From: an uncultured Opitutia bacterium
GTDB lineage: Bacteria > Verrucomicrobiota > Verrucomicrobiia > Opitutales > Opitutaceae
Direction: 5' to 3'
Assembly (NCBI GenBank): GCA_903902745.1
Contig: CAIUWA010000017.1
Location: forward strand, 62,001-126,000
DNA: 64,000 nt
Shown here in pieces: positions 1 through 8,989 of this stretch. Position numbers and translations under genes: made by a program. The stretch's first letter is position 1, and the number at the start of each line of letters is the position of its first letter. The notes beneath the pieces are model-generated. The model did no database searches and had not been told where the DNA came from. It saw nothing but the letters and a program-made list of their open reading frames with translations.

Positions 1-6
1 AATCTC

Positions 7-315
7 ATGGCTGACCGACCGGGTTCGATCCGGCGCCTGTTCTCCGCCGGCGCCAGCGCGTTGGTACTGTTGCTGACGGTGCTCGCTGCGAGCCCGGAGC
101 TGCACGCGTGGATTCATGGCGACAACTCGGGACACGATGACAGCGGCTGTGTGATCAGTCTTTTCAGCCAGGGCGTTTCACTCGCCGCCGGCGGTGACGC
201 GCTCGTCGTGGCGCCCGTCGAATGGCTGGCCGCACCGGCCCCCGTCGTCACGGAAATTTTCCTGACCGCCCCGCGCTATATGCGCCAGCCCGAACGCGGT
301 CCGCCGGTTGGCTGA
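7..315 (+). CDS. Small exported or membrane-anchored His-rich protein, unknown function
   Basis: I do not recognise this 102-residue protein. A basic N-terminus (PGSIRR) is followed by a hydrophobic stretch at about residues 15-28, which fits a signal peptide or a single membrane anchor. Residues 33-48 (HAWIHGDNSGHDDSGC) concentrate His, Asp and Cys and could bind a metal; this is inference. The rest is Ala/Val/Pro-rich. It lies 149 bases upstream of a TonB-dependent receptor on the same strand, so a role linked to that receptor is possible but unproven. The ATG is six bases from the window edge, so a longer upstream start cannot be excluded. Confidence 0.55.
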   Translation: MADRPGSIRRLFSAGASALVLLLTVLAASPELHAWIHGDNSGHDDSGCVISLFSQGVSLAAGGDALVVAPVEWLAAPAPVVTEIFLTAPRYMRQPERGPPVG

Positions 316-359
316 GTTGATGATTCCGCCGCCGCGGTCGTGAACCGCTGCGGCCTGAC

Positions 360-412
360 GGTAGGGACGCGCAGCCTGCGCGTCCACGGACGGGCGGGCG
401 CCCGTCCCTACC
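360..412. repeat. Intergenic inverted repeat, GTAGGGACG type
   Basis: GGTAGGGACG at the left end and CGTCCCTACC at the right end are exact complements, with GC-rich partly self-complementary sequence between them. It lies in the spacer before the TonB receptor. Related GTAGGGC...GCCCTAC elements occur at 2656-2688 and 51449-51512. Confidence 0.6.
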
Positions 413-464
413 CAACGCGCACGCCTGCGCGCTGTTTCCCACGTTCATCCAACCCAGTCTTATC

Positions 465-2625
465 ATGTCCTCTTTCCGTTCATTTCCCTTCCTCATCCTC
501 GCAGCCGCCGTCTTCGCGCGCGGCCAGTCCGCTCCCTCTGCAGCCCCGGCCGACCCCGCCATCATGATGGATCCGGTCGACGTCAATGACCACCTCGACC
601 GTGCCCGCGAGGGCATCCAGCCGGAGCTGGGCGCCTCCTCCTTCGTCATCAACAAGCAGCAGCTGCTCGACCTGCCGCAGGGCGCGGACGCCCCTTTCAG
701 CCAGGTGCTGCTGCGCGCGCCCGGTGTCGCCGAGGACTCGGCCGCCAACGGCGACCTGCATGTCCGCGGCGAGCACGGGAACCTCCAATACCGCATCAAC
801 GATGTGATCCTGCCCGAGGGCATCACGGGATTCGGCCTCGAGCTGGATCCGCGCTTCGTGGGCAGCATGCAGCTCATCACGGGCTCGCTGCCGGCGCAGT
901 ATGGATTCCGCACCGCGGGGATCGTGGATATCCAGACGAAAAGCGGAACGCTCGACCAGGGCGGCGGATACTCCCTCTATGGCGGAAGCTTTGACACCCT
1001 TCGCCCGAGCTTCGAAGCCGGCGGCTAGGGCCGGGAAAACGAGCTATTTCATCGACGGCAGCTACGACCACAACGGCCTCGGCATCGAAAATCCGGCCGC
1101 CAGCTCCAAGGCGATCCACGACACGACTGATCAGGGCCGGCTGTTTTCCTATTTCTCCCGGCTTCTGGACAACTCCAGCCGCGTCAGCGTGATGATGAGC
1201 GCATCCGCCAGCAATTTCCAGGTCCCCAACACCCCGGGCCTCGCGGCCGGAACCTCGCCCAATGGCAATCCGTGGCTGCCGGGCACCTTCGATTCGTCGC
1301 GGCTGGACGAGAACCAGGGCGAGCGGAATTATTTCGGCGTCGTCACCTATCAGAAATCCGCGGGGACGTTGAACTACCAGGTTTCCGCCCTGGCCCGCGC
1401 GAGCAGCGTGCATTTCACCCCGGATCCCGCGGGCGATCTTTATTTCAACGGCGTGGCCAGCGATGTGGACCGCCAGCTCCGATCCGGCGGCCTGCAAGGC
1501 GACGCCAGTTACGCACTGCACGACCGGCACACGCTGCGCTTTGGCGGGATGCTGCTGGCTGAATCGGTGGCCGCCGATTCGACCACCATGGTATTTCCGG
1601 TGGACGGCGATGGGAATCCGACCGGCCCGGCCTACGCCCTGGCGGACAACCACCGGCTCCACGGCCTGTTCGCGGGGGCCTATGCGCAGGATGAATGGAA
1701 AATCTCCCCGCAGTTGACGCTCAACTACGGCGCGCGCCTTGATGTGTTCGATTCGTCCTTCGATCACGAAAACCAGCTCAGCCCGCGCGTGAACCTCCTC
1801 TATCAACCCACGGCGACAACAACGCTGCACGCCGGGTATGCGCGCTACTTCACCCCGCCGCCGGTCGAGAATGTCTCCGGCGCCACCGTCGCGAAATTCG
1901 ACGGCACATCTAACGCCTCGGCCACGAGCCAGGACGATCCGGTCCGGGCCGAGCGCTCGGATTATTTCGATGCCGGCCTCTCGCAGCGGCTCGCCCCCGG
2001 ATTCCAAGTGGGCCTGGACGGCTATTACAAGCAGGCGAAAAGCCAGCTTGATGACGGCCTGTTCGGCCAGACGCTGATCCTCTCGGCGTTCAACTACGCC
2101 GAGGGCAGGATATATGGACTGGAACTGACCGCCTCCTATGCGAACGGCGGTTTCTCGACCTACGCCAACCTCGCCCACGCCGTGGCGCAGGGCCGGAACT
2201 GGATCTCGGCGCAGTTCCTGTTCGATCCCGCCGATCTCGCCTACGTCAAGGACCACTGGATCAGTCTCGACCACGACCAAACGCTGACCGGCACCTTCGG
2301 CGCAGCCTACACCTGGAAGCAAAGCGCAGGCAGCACGCTGTGCTATCTGGATCTGCCCTACGGCAGCGGGTTGAGGAACGACGCCACGGCCGCCGACGGC
2401 TCCAACATTCCCAACGGCGGAACGGTCCCCCCCTATTATACGATCAACCTCGGCGTCGAACAGAGCTTCAAGCTGGGCCAGGGCCGCAGGTGGAAAGCAC
2501 GCCTCGACCTGGTGAATCTGGCGGACAAATCGTACCAGTTGCGCGATGGCTCCGGGGTCGGCGTCAACGCCGCGCAATACGGCATGCGCCGCGGCCTCTT
2601 CGGCTCGGTAAGCTATACGTTTTGA
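465..2625 (+). pseudogene. TonB-dependent outer-membrane receptor, interrupted by a one-base frameshift
   Basis: The first part (465-1028) encodes a signal peptide (FLILAAAVFARGQ) and a plug domain with LHVRGEHGNLQYRINDV and a GSLPAQYG motif. It stops at an in-frame TAG at 1026-1028. From 1027 the next frame continues without a break as RAGKTSYFIDGSYDHNGLG and the rest of the beta-barrel to 2625, ending in SVSYTF with the C-terminal Phe typical of outer-membrane proteins. Removing the single T at 1026 restores one reading frame of about 719 residues, normal for a TonB-dependent receptor. Such receptors import siderophores, vitamins or glycans. The neighbouring glycosidase suggests a glycan substrate, by inference. 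The frameshift could be a real mutation or a sequencing error; both halves otherwise look intact. Confidence 0.85.
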
Positions 2626-2655
2626 ATCAGGGCCACTACCACTGGCCTCTCATGC

Positions 2656-2714
2656 AAAGTAGGGCGGGGCAAAGGCACGCCCTACTTTCGCGCACCCATT
2701 TCGAAATGGGTGCG
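2656..2714. repeat. Two adjacent intergenic inverted repeats, one a perfect 24-base palindrome
   Basis: AAAGTAGGGCG pairs with CGCCCTACTTT (2656-2688). Directly after it, 2691-2714 is a perfect palindrome: CGCACCCATTTC followed by its exact reverse complement. Neither is followed by a clear T-run. They sit between the receptor and the glycosidase genes and could act as a terminator or belong to a dispersed repeat family. Confidence 0.6.
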
Positions 2715-2824
2715 TCTAGCCGGGTGAATTGGCTCGCCCTGCCCCGGACAGCCGGCGGAAATTACCCCTCCACCCCTCCGTGGCCTTGGAACAAAACTCC
2801 CCTCTCCGTCCAAACCCGCTTCCC

Positions 2825-5581
2825 ATGACCCCTCGAAAAAACCTGATTCTCGCCCTCGCCTCCACTGCGCTGTTGCTCGCCGCCCCGTTTGCCCGCGCAG
2901 ACGTCGCCCAGTTGCAACGCTCCTTCGACCGTCCGCCGGACGACGCCAAGGCCATGGTGCGCTGGTGGTGGTTCGGGCCGGCCGTGACCAAGCCCGAGCT
3001 GGAGCGCGAGATGAAGTTCATGAAGGACGGCGGATTTGGCGGCTTCGAGGTGGAACCGATTTATCCCATGGCCCTCGATGACGAGAAGACCGGCCTGAAA
3101 AACCTGCAGCTGTTGTCGCCGGAATTTTTTGACGCGCTCAAGTTTACCGCCACCACGGCCAAGGGTCTCGGCCTGCGCATGAACCTGACCCTCGGCAGCG
3201 GCTGGCCGTACGGCGGCCCGAACTTCCCCATCGCCGAGGCGGCGGGCCGCGTGCGCGTCCAGAATGTCCCCGCTGTCGCCGGCCAGCCGAGCGTGGCTGC
3301 CCCGGCGTTGCGGGAGGGCGAAAGCCTGATCGCCGCCTACGTCGGCGGGCAAAGCGGACCGAATCCTTTCCGCGAGGTGGCAATCCGCGACAATGCCGCC
3401 CAACTCCCGGCGGCCACGACGGAGGCCGCCCCGGTGCTCTTCTTCATCGCCAGCCACACCGGCATGATGGTCAAGCGCCCGGCCGTCGGCGGCGAAGGCT
3501 ATGTCATCGACAGCTACTCGGCCGCAGTCGTGGACAAGTTCATCAAGGAAATCGCCGATCCCGAGCTCAAGGCCCTCGGCGCCAACACGCCTTTCTCCGT
3601 TTTTTGCGACAGCCTCGAGGTCGCCGGCGAGGACTGGACGCCGGATTTTCTCACCGAGTTCCAGAAGCGCCGCGGCTATGACCTGCGGCCCTGGCTCCCG
3701 GCGCTGTCGAATGACATCGGGGCCAAGACCAAGGACATCCGCTATGACTGGGGCCGGACCCTCACGGAGCTGTTCAACGACCGCTTCATTGCCCCCATGC
3801 AGAAATGGTCCAAGGCGAACAACACCCGCTTCCGCATCCAGGGCTACGGCACGCCCCCGTCCGCGTTGTCCAGCTACGCCTACGCCGACCTCCCGGAAGG
3901 CGAGGGCTTCGCGTGGCGGACGTTTGCCACCTCGCGGTGGGCCTCCTCGGCCAGCCACTTGCTCGGCCGCCCAGTGACGTCCTCCGAAACGTGGACCTGG
4001 CTGCACTCGCCCATTTTCCGCGCGTCTCCGCTGGACATGAAGGCCGAGGCCGACCTGCACTTTCTCCAGGGCATCAACCAGCTCATCGCCCACGGCTGGC
4101 CCTATACGCCCGAGAGCATCGCGTATCCCGGCTGGCATCTCTACGCATCCGCCGTGTTCAACGAGAAGAACCCGTGGTGGATCGTCATGCCTGATATCAA
4201 CGCGTACCTCCAGCGCGTGAGCTACCTGCTGCGGCAGGGCCAGCCGGCCAATGATGTCGCGCTCTATCTTTCCGACAGCGATGCCTGGGCCTCCTTCGCG
4301 CCGGGTCGCGTGGCCATGAGCGCCGCCAACTCGCAGGTCATGGGCCGCGAGATTGTCGGCCTCATCCTCGAGGCTGGTTACAACCTGGATTTCATGGATG
4401 ACGGCCTGCTCGACCTGCGCGGCCGCGTCGACGGCAACACGCTGGCGTTCGGTGATACCCGCTACCGGACGGTGATCCTGCCCGGCGTCGAGCGCATCCC
4501 GCTCAAGACAATGCGCACGCTCGAGCAGTTCGCCCGCGCGGGCGGCATCGTCGTCGCCACGCGCCGCCTGCCCGCGCTCGCCCCCGGCCTGCAGACGCCC
4601 GACGCCGAGACGAAGGAGGTCAACGACATCGTCACCCGCCTCTTCAAGGCGCCCAACGCCCCCGGCATTTTCATCGAGAATGAAAGCCAGCTCGCGGCGG
4701 CGCTCGCCGCGCGCCTGAAACCCGACGTCGCCTTCAGCGCCGCCGCGCAGGAAATCGGCTTCGTGCACCGCCACACCGACGATGGCGAAGTTTACTTCCT
4801 CGCCAACACTGCCAACACCCCAAAGAGCGTGGCCGCGACCTTCCGCGTCGATGGCCTGCAACCGGAGTGGTGGGATCCGATGACCGGCCGCGTCACCGCC
4901 GCAGACGTCTCCAGCCGCGCCAGCGGCGGCACGACGGTCGCCCTCAATCTCGAGGCTTACGGCTCCCAGGTGCTGGTGTTCACGAAGCGGAAGCTGCCTG
5001 CGGAAAAGCCGGCCGCCGCCATGGCCGCCCTGCCGCCCGCGGTCGACGTGAGCAGCGGCTGGTCCGTGGCGTTCGGCAAGGACGCGAAGCCGGTGACGAT
5101 GGAAAAACTCCAGTCGTGGACGGAAAGCGAAGTGACCCGCAACTTCTCCGGCGTGGCGACGTATGAAAAATCCGTCGCGGTGCCCGCCGCGATGCTCAAG
5201 GGCGGCCTCGGCGTGCAGCTCAATTTTGGCGAGACCAAGCCGATGACACCGGGTGGCCGCGGCGGACAGCGCATGCAGGCCCTCGTCGAGGCGCCCGTGC
5301 GCGAGGCCGCCGTCGTCTATGTGAATGGCAAGCGCGCCGGCTCCGTCTGGCACCCGCCGTATGTCCTCGACGTCACCAGCCTGCTGAAGAGCGGGGACAA
5401 TGTGATCCGGGTGGAGGTCGCCAACCTCGCCCTGAACCACATGGCCGGCCATCCCCTGCCCGACTACAAGGCGCTCATCGCGAAATACGGCGACCGCTTC
5501 CAGGTGCAAGACCTCAACCAGGTCCAGCCGATCATCGCCGGCCTGCTCGGGCCGATCCAACTGGTGGCAGTCGCGAAGTAA
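2825..5581 (+). CDS. Secreted glycoside hydrolase, GH106-like (alpha-L-rhamnosidase type)
   Basis: A 918-residue exported enzyme. Residues 1-25 are a clear signal peptide (LILALASTALLLAA then ARA), which supports the ATG at 2825 over an in-frame upstream start at 2729. The mature N-terminus has the pattern typical of GH106 and relatives: WWWFGPAVTKPELE at about 47-60, then MKDGGFGGFEVEPIYPM. Later candidate catalytic-region motifs are FCDSLEVAGEDW at about 259-270 and HGWPYTPES near 422. From about residue 740 a beta-rich jelly-roll-like region ends with DVTSLLKSGDNVIRVEV. GH106 enzymes remove terminal L-rhamnose from plant polysaccharides. The exact substrate cannot be read from sequence. 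The upstream receptor suggests a small glycan-use locus. Confidence 0.75.
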   Translation: MTPRKNLILALASTALLLAAPFARADVAQLQRSFDRPPDDAKAMVRWWWFGPAVTKPELEREMKFMKDGGFGGFEVEPIYPMALDDEKTGLKNLQLLSPEFFDALKFTATTAKGLGLRMNLTLGSGWPYGGPNFPIAEAAGRVRVQNVPAVAGQPSVAAPALREGESLIAAYVGGQSGPNPFREVAIRDNAAQLPAATTEAAPVLFFIASHTGMMVKRPAVGGEGYVIDSYSAAVVDKFIKEIADPELKALGANTPFSVFCDSLEVAGEDWTPDFLTEFQKRRGYDLRPWLPALSNDIGAKTKDIRYDWGRTLTELFNDRFIAPMQKWSKANNTRFRIQGYGTPPSALSSYAYADLPEGEGFAWRTFATSRWASSASHLLGRPVTSSETWTWLHSPIFRASPLDMKAEADLHFLQGINQLIAHGWPYTPESIAYPGWHLYASAVFNEKNPWWIVMPDINAYLQRVSYLLRQGQPANDVALYLSDSDAWASFAPGRVAMSAANSQVMGREIVGLILEAGYNLDFMDDGLLDLRGRVDGNTLAFGDTRYRTVILPGVERIPLKTMRTLEQFARAGGIVVATRRLPALAPGLQTPDAETKEVNDIVTRLFKAPNAPGIFIENESQLAAALAARLKPDVAFSAAAQEIGFVHRHTDDGEVYFLANTANTPKSVAATFRVDGLQPEWWDPMTGRVTAADVSSRASGGTTVALNLEAYGSQVLVFTKRKLPAEKPAAAMAALPPAVDVSSGWSVAFGKDAKPVTMEKLQSWTESEVTRNFSGVATYEKSVAVPAAMLKGGLGVQLNFGETKPMTPGGRGGQRMQALVEAPVREAAVVYVNGKRAGSVWHPPYVLDVTSLLKSGDNVIRVEVANLALNHMAGHPLPDYKALIAKYGDRFQVQDLNQVQPIIAGLLGPIQLVAVAK

Positions 5582-5591
5582 CCGACGCTCT

Positions 5592-5699
5592 ATTTTTTAA
5601 CACAGAGTACGCAGAGAGCACGGAGGGCGGAGGACGAAAGTCATCCGCCCTTCTTCTTTTGCCAAACTCCGTGCTCTCTGCGTCCTCTGCGTTAAAAAT
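5592..5699. repeat. Tandem-armed intergenic hairpin, nonamer CGCAGAGNN family
   Basis: The left arm (5592-5632) repeats units such as CGCAGAGAG and CACGGAGGG. The right arm (5666-5699) is its reverse complement (CTCCGTGCTCTCTGCG), ending in GTTAAAAAT. It separates the convergent glycosidase and ftsY genes and could serve as a two-way terminator; that role is inference. Confidence 0.75.
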
Positions 5700-5713
5700 C
5701 CGGATGCCTCACT

Positions 5714-6640
5714 TCATTCCCCGAGCCCAAAGACCGCCTTCACGTAGTTATCCACGCTGAAGGGCTGGAGATCCTCCGCCTGCTCGCCGAGGCCGAGGAA
5801 GTAGATCGGGATTTTCAGCTGCCGGTAAATGCCCACCAGCGCACCGCCGCGGCTGGTGCCATCGAGCTTCGTGACCACGAGCCCGGTCAGCCCGAAGCTT
5901 TGGTGGAACACCCTGGCCTGTTCGATGGAATTGCTGCCGAGTGAGCCGTCCACCACGAGCCAGCGGTGCTGCGGCGCAGTCGGATCGTTTTTCTGCAGCA
6001 CGCGGCGGATCTTTGCGAGTTCCTCCATCAAATGGCCCTTCGTGTGCAGCCGGCCCGCCGTGTCGACGATGAGATAGTCGCGGCCGCGCGCCTTGGCGGC
6101 CTGCCACGCATCAAACGCCACCGCCGCCGCATCCGCGCCGGTGTGGCTGGCGATGAGCTCGAGGTCGAGCCGGGTCGCCCAGGTTCGCAGCTGCTCCACC
6201 GCCGCCGCGCGAAACGTGTCGCACGCCGCCAGCGTCACGGTCTTGCCGTCCTGCTTGAGCCGCCAGGCGAGCTTGGCCGACGTCGTCGTCTTGCCCGAGC
6301 CGTTCACGCCGATCATGGCGATGACGGTGGGATTGGCTGATGCCGCGAGAACCCCGAGTGTTCCCTCCGCGCCCGCGAGCACGCGCTTGAGCACGGCGGC
6401 GCCGATGGCCGCGGCGTCCTGGCCGCGCAGCTCCTTCTCCGCTTTGTAGGCGGCCTTGATCTCCGCCAGGATCTCCGCCGTCGTCTCGACCCCAAAGTCC
6501 GCCGTGTAGAGCGCCTCCTCCAGCGTCTCGAGCGATGAGGCGTCGATCTTCCTCCCGCCAAACAACCCACCGGTCTTCTCCGAGAGCGCCGTCAGCGTCT
6601 TGGCGAAGCCGTCCTTGAATTTTTTGAATAGCCCAAACAT
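5714..6640 (-). CDS. ftsY: Signal recognition particle receptor FtsY
   Basis: A 308-residue SRP GTPase that docks SRP-ribosome complexes to the SecYEG translocon at the inner membrane. The NG domain is complete. It has G1 GVNGSGKTTTSAKLA from about residue 111, the DTFRAAAVEQL motif near 141-151, DTAGR at 193-197 and TKLDGTSRGG at 257-266. The N-terminal acidic A domain of E. coli FtsY is absent, leaving a short amphipathic start (MFGLFKKFKDGFAKTL) that probably contacts lipid, as in many short FtsY proteins. It is the last gene of a minus-strand group ribB-ribH-nusB-ftsY. The spacer to nusB holds a repeat hairpin. Confidence 0.97.
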   Translation of the reverse strand: MFGLFKKFKDGFAKTLTALSEKTGGLFGGRKIDASSLETLEEALYTADFGVETTAEILAEIKAAYKAEKELRGQDAAAIGAAVLKRVLAGAEGTLGVLAASANPTVIAMIGVNGSGKTTTSAKLAWRLKQDGKTVTLAACDTFRAAAVEQLRTWATRLDLELIASHTGADAAAVAFDAWQAAKARGRDYLIVDTAGRLHTKGHLMEELAKIRRVLQKNDPTAPQHRWLVVDGSLGSNSIEQARVFHQSFGLTGLVVTKLDGTSRGGALVGIYRQLKIPIYFLGLGEQAEDLQPFSVDNYVKAVFGLGE

Positions 6641-6650
6641 GTCGGAATAA

Positions 6651-6722
6651 TCGTGGAAACGCGGAAGGGCGAAAGCGCTGAAGGAGAATTCCGTGTTTCC
6701 GCCGTTCCGCGTCTCCGCGAAT
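6651..6722. repeat. Tandem-armed intergenic hairpin between nusB and ftsY
   Basis: The left arm (6651-6686, GTGGAAACGCGGAAGGGCG) and right arm (6690-6722) are close reverse complements with only a few bases between them. Each is made of 8-9 base units of the form CGCGGAANN. It fills the spacer between two genes that read in the same direction. Confidence 0.7.
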
Positions 6723-6727
6723 ATGAT

Positions 6728-7171
6728 TTACTCCGCCTTGCGGGCGTCGCGGCCGAGCTGGTCCTTCAGGCGGTCCAGGATGCCGTTGATGAACCGCTTG
6801 GAATCGGCGTTGGAAAACTGCTTGGAGAGGTCGATCGCCTCGTTGATCGAGACCACCGGCGGGATGTCCTTGCGGTGGATCATCTCGAACATCGCGAGCC
6901 GCAGGATGCCGAGGTCGATCTTGGCGATGCGATCGAACTCCCAGTTGTGCGCGAGGCCCTTGATGCGCGCGTCGATGTCGGCCACGTGCTCGATCACGCC
7001 GTGGATGAGCTCCTCCCCGAACGCGTAGTGCGTGCGCGGATGCTCCATGTTCTCGAAGAAGGTCCTCAGGTCCTCCGGCAGGCTGGCCGGGGAGTTGATG
7101 CTCCACGCATAGAGGTATTGCAGCGCGGCCACGCGGCCGTCGCGACGCTGGGCGAAAAGGGCTTTGCTCAT
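6728..7171 (-). CDS. nusB: Transcription antitermination factor NusB
   Basis: A 147-residue all-helical protein. With NusE (S10) it binds boxA RNA to support antitermination, chiefly in rRNA operons. Recognisable NusB features are the N-terminal RRDGRVAALQYLYAW, then RIAKIDLGILRLAMFEM and PPVVSINEAIDLSKQF, followed by FINGILDRL near the C-terminus. Length and domain match the family. Its start overlaps the ribH stop by four bases (ATGA), so the two are probably translationally coupled, a common ribH-nusB arrangement. Confidence 0.96.
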   Translation of the reverse strand: MSKALFAQRRDGRVAALQYLYAWSINSPASLPEDLRTFFENMEHPRTHYAFGEELIHGVIEHVADIDARIKGLAHNWEFDRIAKIDLGILRLAMFEMIHRKDIPPVVSINEAIDLSKQFSNADSKRFINGILDRLKDQLGRDARKAE

Positions 7172-7638
7172 CGGTAAAATTTTCTCTTCTGCGCGGCCAT
7201 CGCCAGCGCGGCGGCGACGAACTCGGCCCCGCGGTTGATCCGGCCCTGGCAGCGCGCCTTCGCCTGCGCTTGGGTATCGGTCACGATCACGCCGTTGATG
7301 ACCGGCGTGCCGGTGTCCAGCGCCACGCGCTGCAGGGCGTGCGACACGCTCTGGCCCACCAGCTCATGGTGCGAGGTGTCGCCGCCGATCAGGACGCCGA
7401 GCCCGATGACACAGTCGCACCGGCGGCGGGCGAGCGCCTGCGCTGCCCAGGGAACCTCATGCGAACCCGGCACGCGCACCAGCGTGATGCGCCCCGCCTT
7501 GACACCCGCGGCACGCAAGCCGGCCGTCACCCGGTCCAGCAGGGCGTCCACCAGGTCCGCGTTGAAACGCGCCGCCACGATGCCGATCGCGAAGGCGGCA
7601 CCATCAATGGCCTGGGCCCGTGGAGGGGAGAAACTCAT
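7168..7638 (-). CDS. ribH: 6,7-dimethyl-8-ribityllumazine synthase
   Basis: A 156-residue lumazine synthase. It condenses 3,4-dihydroxybutanone 4-phosphate with 5-amino-6-ribitylaminouracil, the penultimate step to riboflavin. Visible motifs are VRVPGSHEVPWAAQAL at about 55-69, GLGVLIGGDTSHHE at about 79-92 (with the catalytic-region His) and GTPVINGVIVTDTQAQAKAR at about 110-129. It is downstream of ribB, whose product supplies one substrate, and overlaps nusB by four bases. The usual length for the family is about 155 residues. Confidence 0.96.
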   Translation of the reverse strand: MSFSPPRAQAIDGAAFAIGIVAARFNADLVDALLDRVTAGLRAAGVKAGRITLVRVPGSHEVPWAAQALARRRCDCVIGLGVLIGGDTSHHELVGQSVSHALQRVALDTGTPVINGVIVTDTQAQAKARCQGRINRGAEFVAAALAMAAQKRKFYR

Positions 7639-7657
7639 GAAAGGTTGATGGACTGAC

Positions 7658-7690
7658 CCAAATTGGAAATCCGCAATCCGAAATCAAAAT
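7658..7690. repeat. Single-arm heptamer repeat, AATCCGN type
   Basis: Between ribH and ribB a short run repeats AATCCGC / AATCCGA / AATCAAA with a seven-base step. Only one arm is present, so this may be a decayed or half member of the tandem-armed hairpin family found elsewhere in the window. Confidence 0.45.
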
Positions 7691-7691
7691 A

Positions 7692-8798
7692 CTAGAGCTT
7701 CACCTGCTCAATGATCTCGAGGCCGTAGCCATCGAGGCCCACGACCTTGCGCGTGCTGTTGGACAGCAGGCGGATCTTGTGGAGGCCGAGCGCCGCCAGG
7801 ATCTGGGCGCCGATGCCGTAGTCGCGGAAATCCATGGGTGGCGGCGCCTCGCCCGGCTTGGCCGTGAGCCGCCGGACCAGCGTTTCGCCCGAGTTGGCCG
7901 GCTCCATGTAAAGCACCACGCCGCGCCCTTCCTTTGCCACGGCGGCCAGCGACGCCATCAATGAACGGTGGCTGTCCATGCCCTGCGCCCGGAACACGTC
8001 GCTCAGCAAATTCTCGCTGTGGACGCGCACCAGCGTCGGCCCGCCATCCGGCTGGCCCATCACGAACGCGAGATGGTGGCGCTGGTCGAGCTTGCTGCGA
8101 AAGACATGCAGGGTGAACCCGCCGAATTCACTGGGGAACGGCTGCACGGTCACGCACTCGACCAAATGATCCCGCTGCGCCCGATACTCGATAAGCGCGG
8201 CGATCGAGATCATCTTCAGGCCGAATTTCGCCTTGAATTCGATGAGCTGCGGCAGGCGCTGCACGGTGCCGTCGTCGTTGACCAGCTCGCACAGCACCCC
8301 ACTCGGGTGCAGCCCGGCGAGAATCGCGAGGTCAACGGCTGCCTCGGTGTGTCCCGCCCGCTCGAGCACGCCGCCGGGGCGCGCGCGCAGCGGGAACACA
8401 TGGCCCGGCTGCACGAGTTGCTCGGGGCGCGCCGCGGGGTCCGCGAGCAGGCGGATGGTCTGGGTGCGATCGTAGGCGCTGATGCCGGTGGTGATGCCCT
8501 CGGCGGCGTCGACGCTCACCGTGAAATCCGTGCGGTGCGACTCGCGGTTGCCCGCCACCATCGGGCCGAGGCCGAGCCGGCGGAGCTGGTGCTCCACCGT
8601 GGGAACGCAGACGATGCCGCTGCCGTAGCGGATCATCATGTTCACCGTCTCGGGCGTGGCCTTCGCCGCGGCCATGATGAGGTCGCCCTCGTTCTCGCGG
8701 TTCTCATCGTCCGCGACAATGACCAGCCGGCCCGCGGCGATGTCCTGGATCGCGGATTCGACGGAGTCGAACGGAGTCTGGGCGGAGGCGGCGGTCAT
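7692..8798 (-). CDS. ribB: 3,4-dihydroxy-2-butanone 4-phosphate synthase with a degenerate GTP cyclohydrolase II domain
   Basis: A 368-residue RibBA-layout protein. The N-terminal DHBP synthase is intact, with DDENRENEGDL at 30-40, HTEAAVDLA at 150-158 and CELVNDDGT at 170-178. The C-terminal half (about 215-368) keeps the GTP cyclohydrolase II fold and VRVHSE, but the zinc ligands are gone. The usual SECLTGD...RCDCG region reads SENLLSDVFRAQGMDSH, with no Cys. The protein should therefore make the four-carbon riboflavin precursor but not open GTP, so another ribA is expected elsewhere. It heads the ribB-ribH-nusB-ftsY group. I see no FMN-riboswitch fold in the short upstream region. Confidence 0.92.
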   Translation of the reverse strand: MTAASAQTPFDSVESAIQDIAAGRLVIVADDENRENEGDLIMAAAKATPETVNMMIRYGSGIVCVPTVEHQLRRLGLGPMVAGNRESHRTDFTVSVDAAEGITTGISAYDRTQTIRLLADPAARPEQLVQPGHVFPLRARPGGVLERAGHTEAAVDLAILAGLHPSGVLCELVNDDGTVQRLPQLIEFKAKFGLKMISIAALIEYRAQRDHLVECVTVQPFPSEFGGFTLHVFRSKLDQRHHLAFVMGQPDGGPTLVRVHSENLLSDVFRAQGMDSHRSLMASLAAVAKEGRGVVLYMEPANSGETLVRRLTAKPGEAPPPMDFRDYGIGAQILAALGLHKIRLLSNSTRKVVGLDGYGLEIIEQVKL

Positions 8799-8846
8799 GG
8801 CAAAGAAAGTCCACCTTCGGTTGCCCGCGCGGCGCTGTCAACCGAA

Positions 8847-8945
8847 GGTGAGGGGTGAAAGTGAGGCCGCTGGCCCCCGGACCCGGCCGACCCGCGCAAT
8901 TTCATTTTTCACTGTCACTCTCACTTTCACCCTCACTCCCTCATT
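8847..8945. repeat. Tandem-armed hairpin, hexamer GTGANN family
   Basis: The left arm (8847-8866) is built on GTGAGG/GTGAAA and the longer right arm (8901-8945) on CACTGT, CACTCT, CACTTT, CACCCT with a six-base step. The arms are mutually complementary across a GC-rich loop. It lies between the divergent ribB and transglutaminase genes, in the upstream region of both. Confidence 0.7.
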
Positions 8946-8989
8946 GCCAGAGCTGGCGGCGCGGACTTTGCTGTGCCCTTCCGCCCTTC

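Noticed and set aside
877-2577. Minus-strand open frame of 566 codons
   Set aside because: Antisense to the beta-barrel part of the TonB receptor; no recognisable domain.
2762-5560. Minus-strand open frame of 932 codons
   Set aside because: Exactly antisense to the signal-peptide-bearing glycosidase; composition is Arg/Gly/His/Asp-rich without motifs.
8799-8989. FMN riboswitch upstream of ribB
   Set aside because: The upstream region shows a hexamer repeat hairpin and no conserved RFN-element core.
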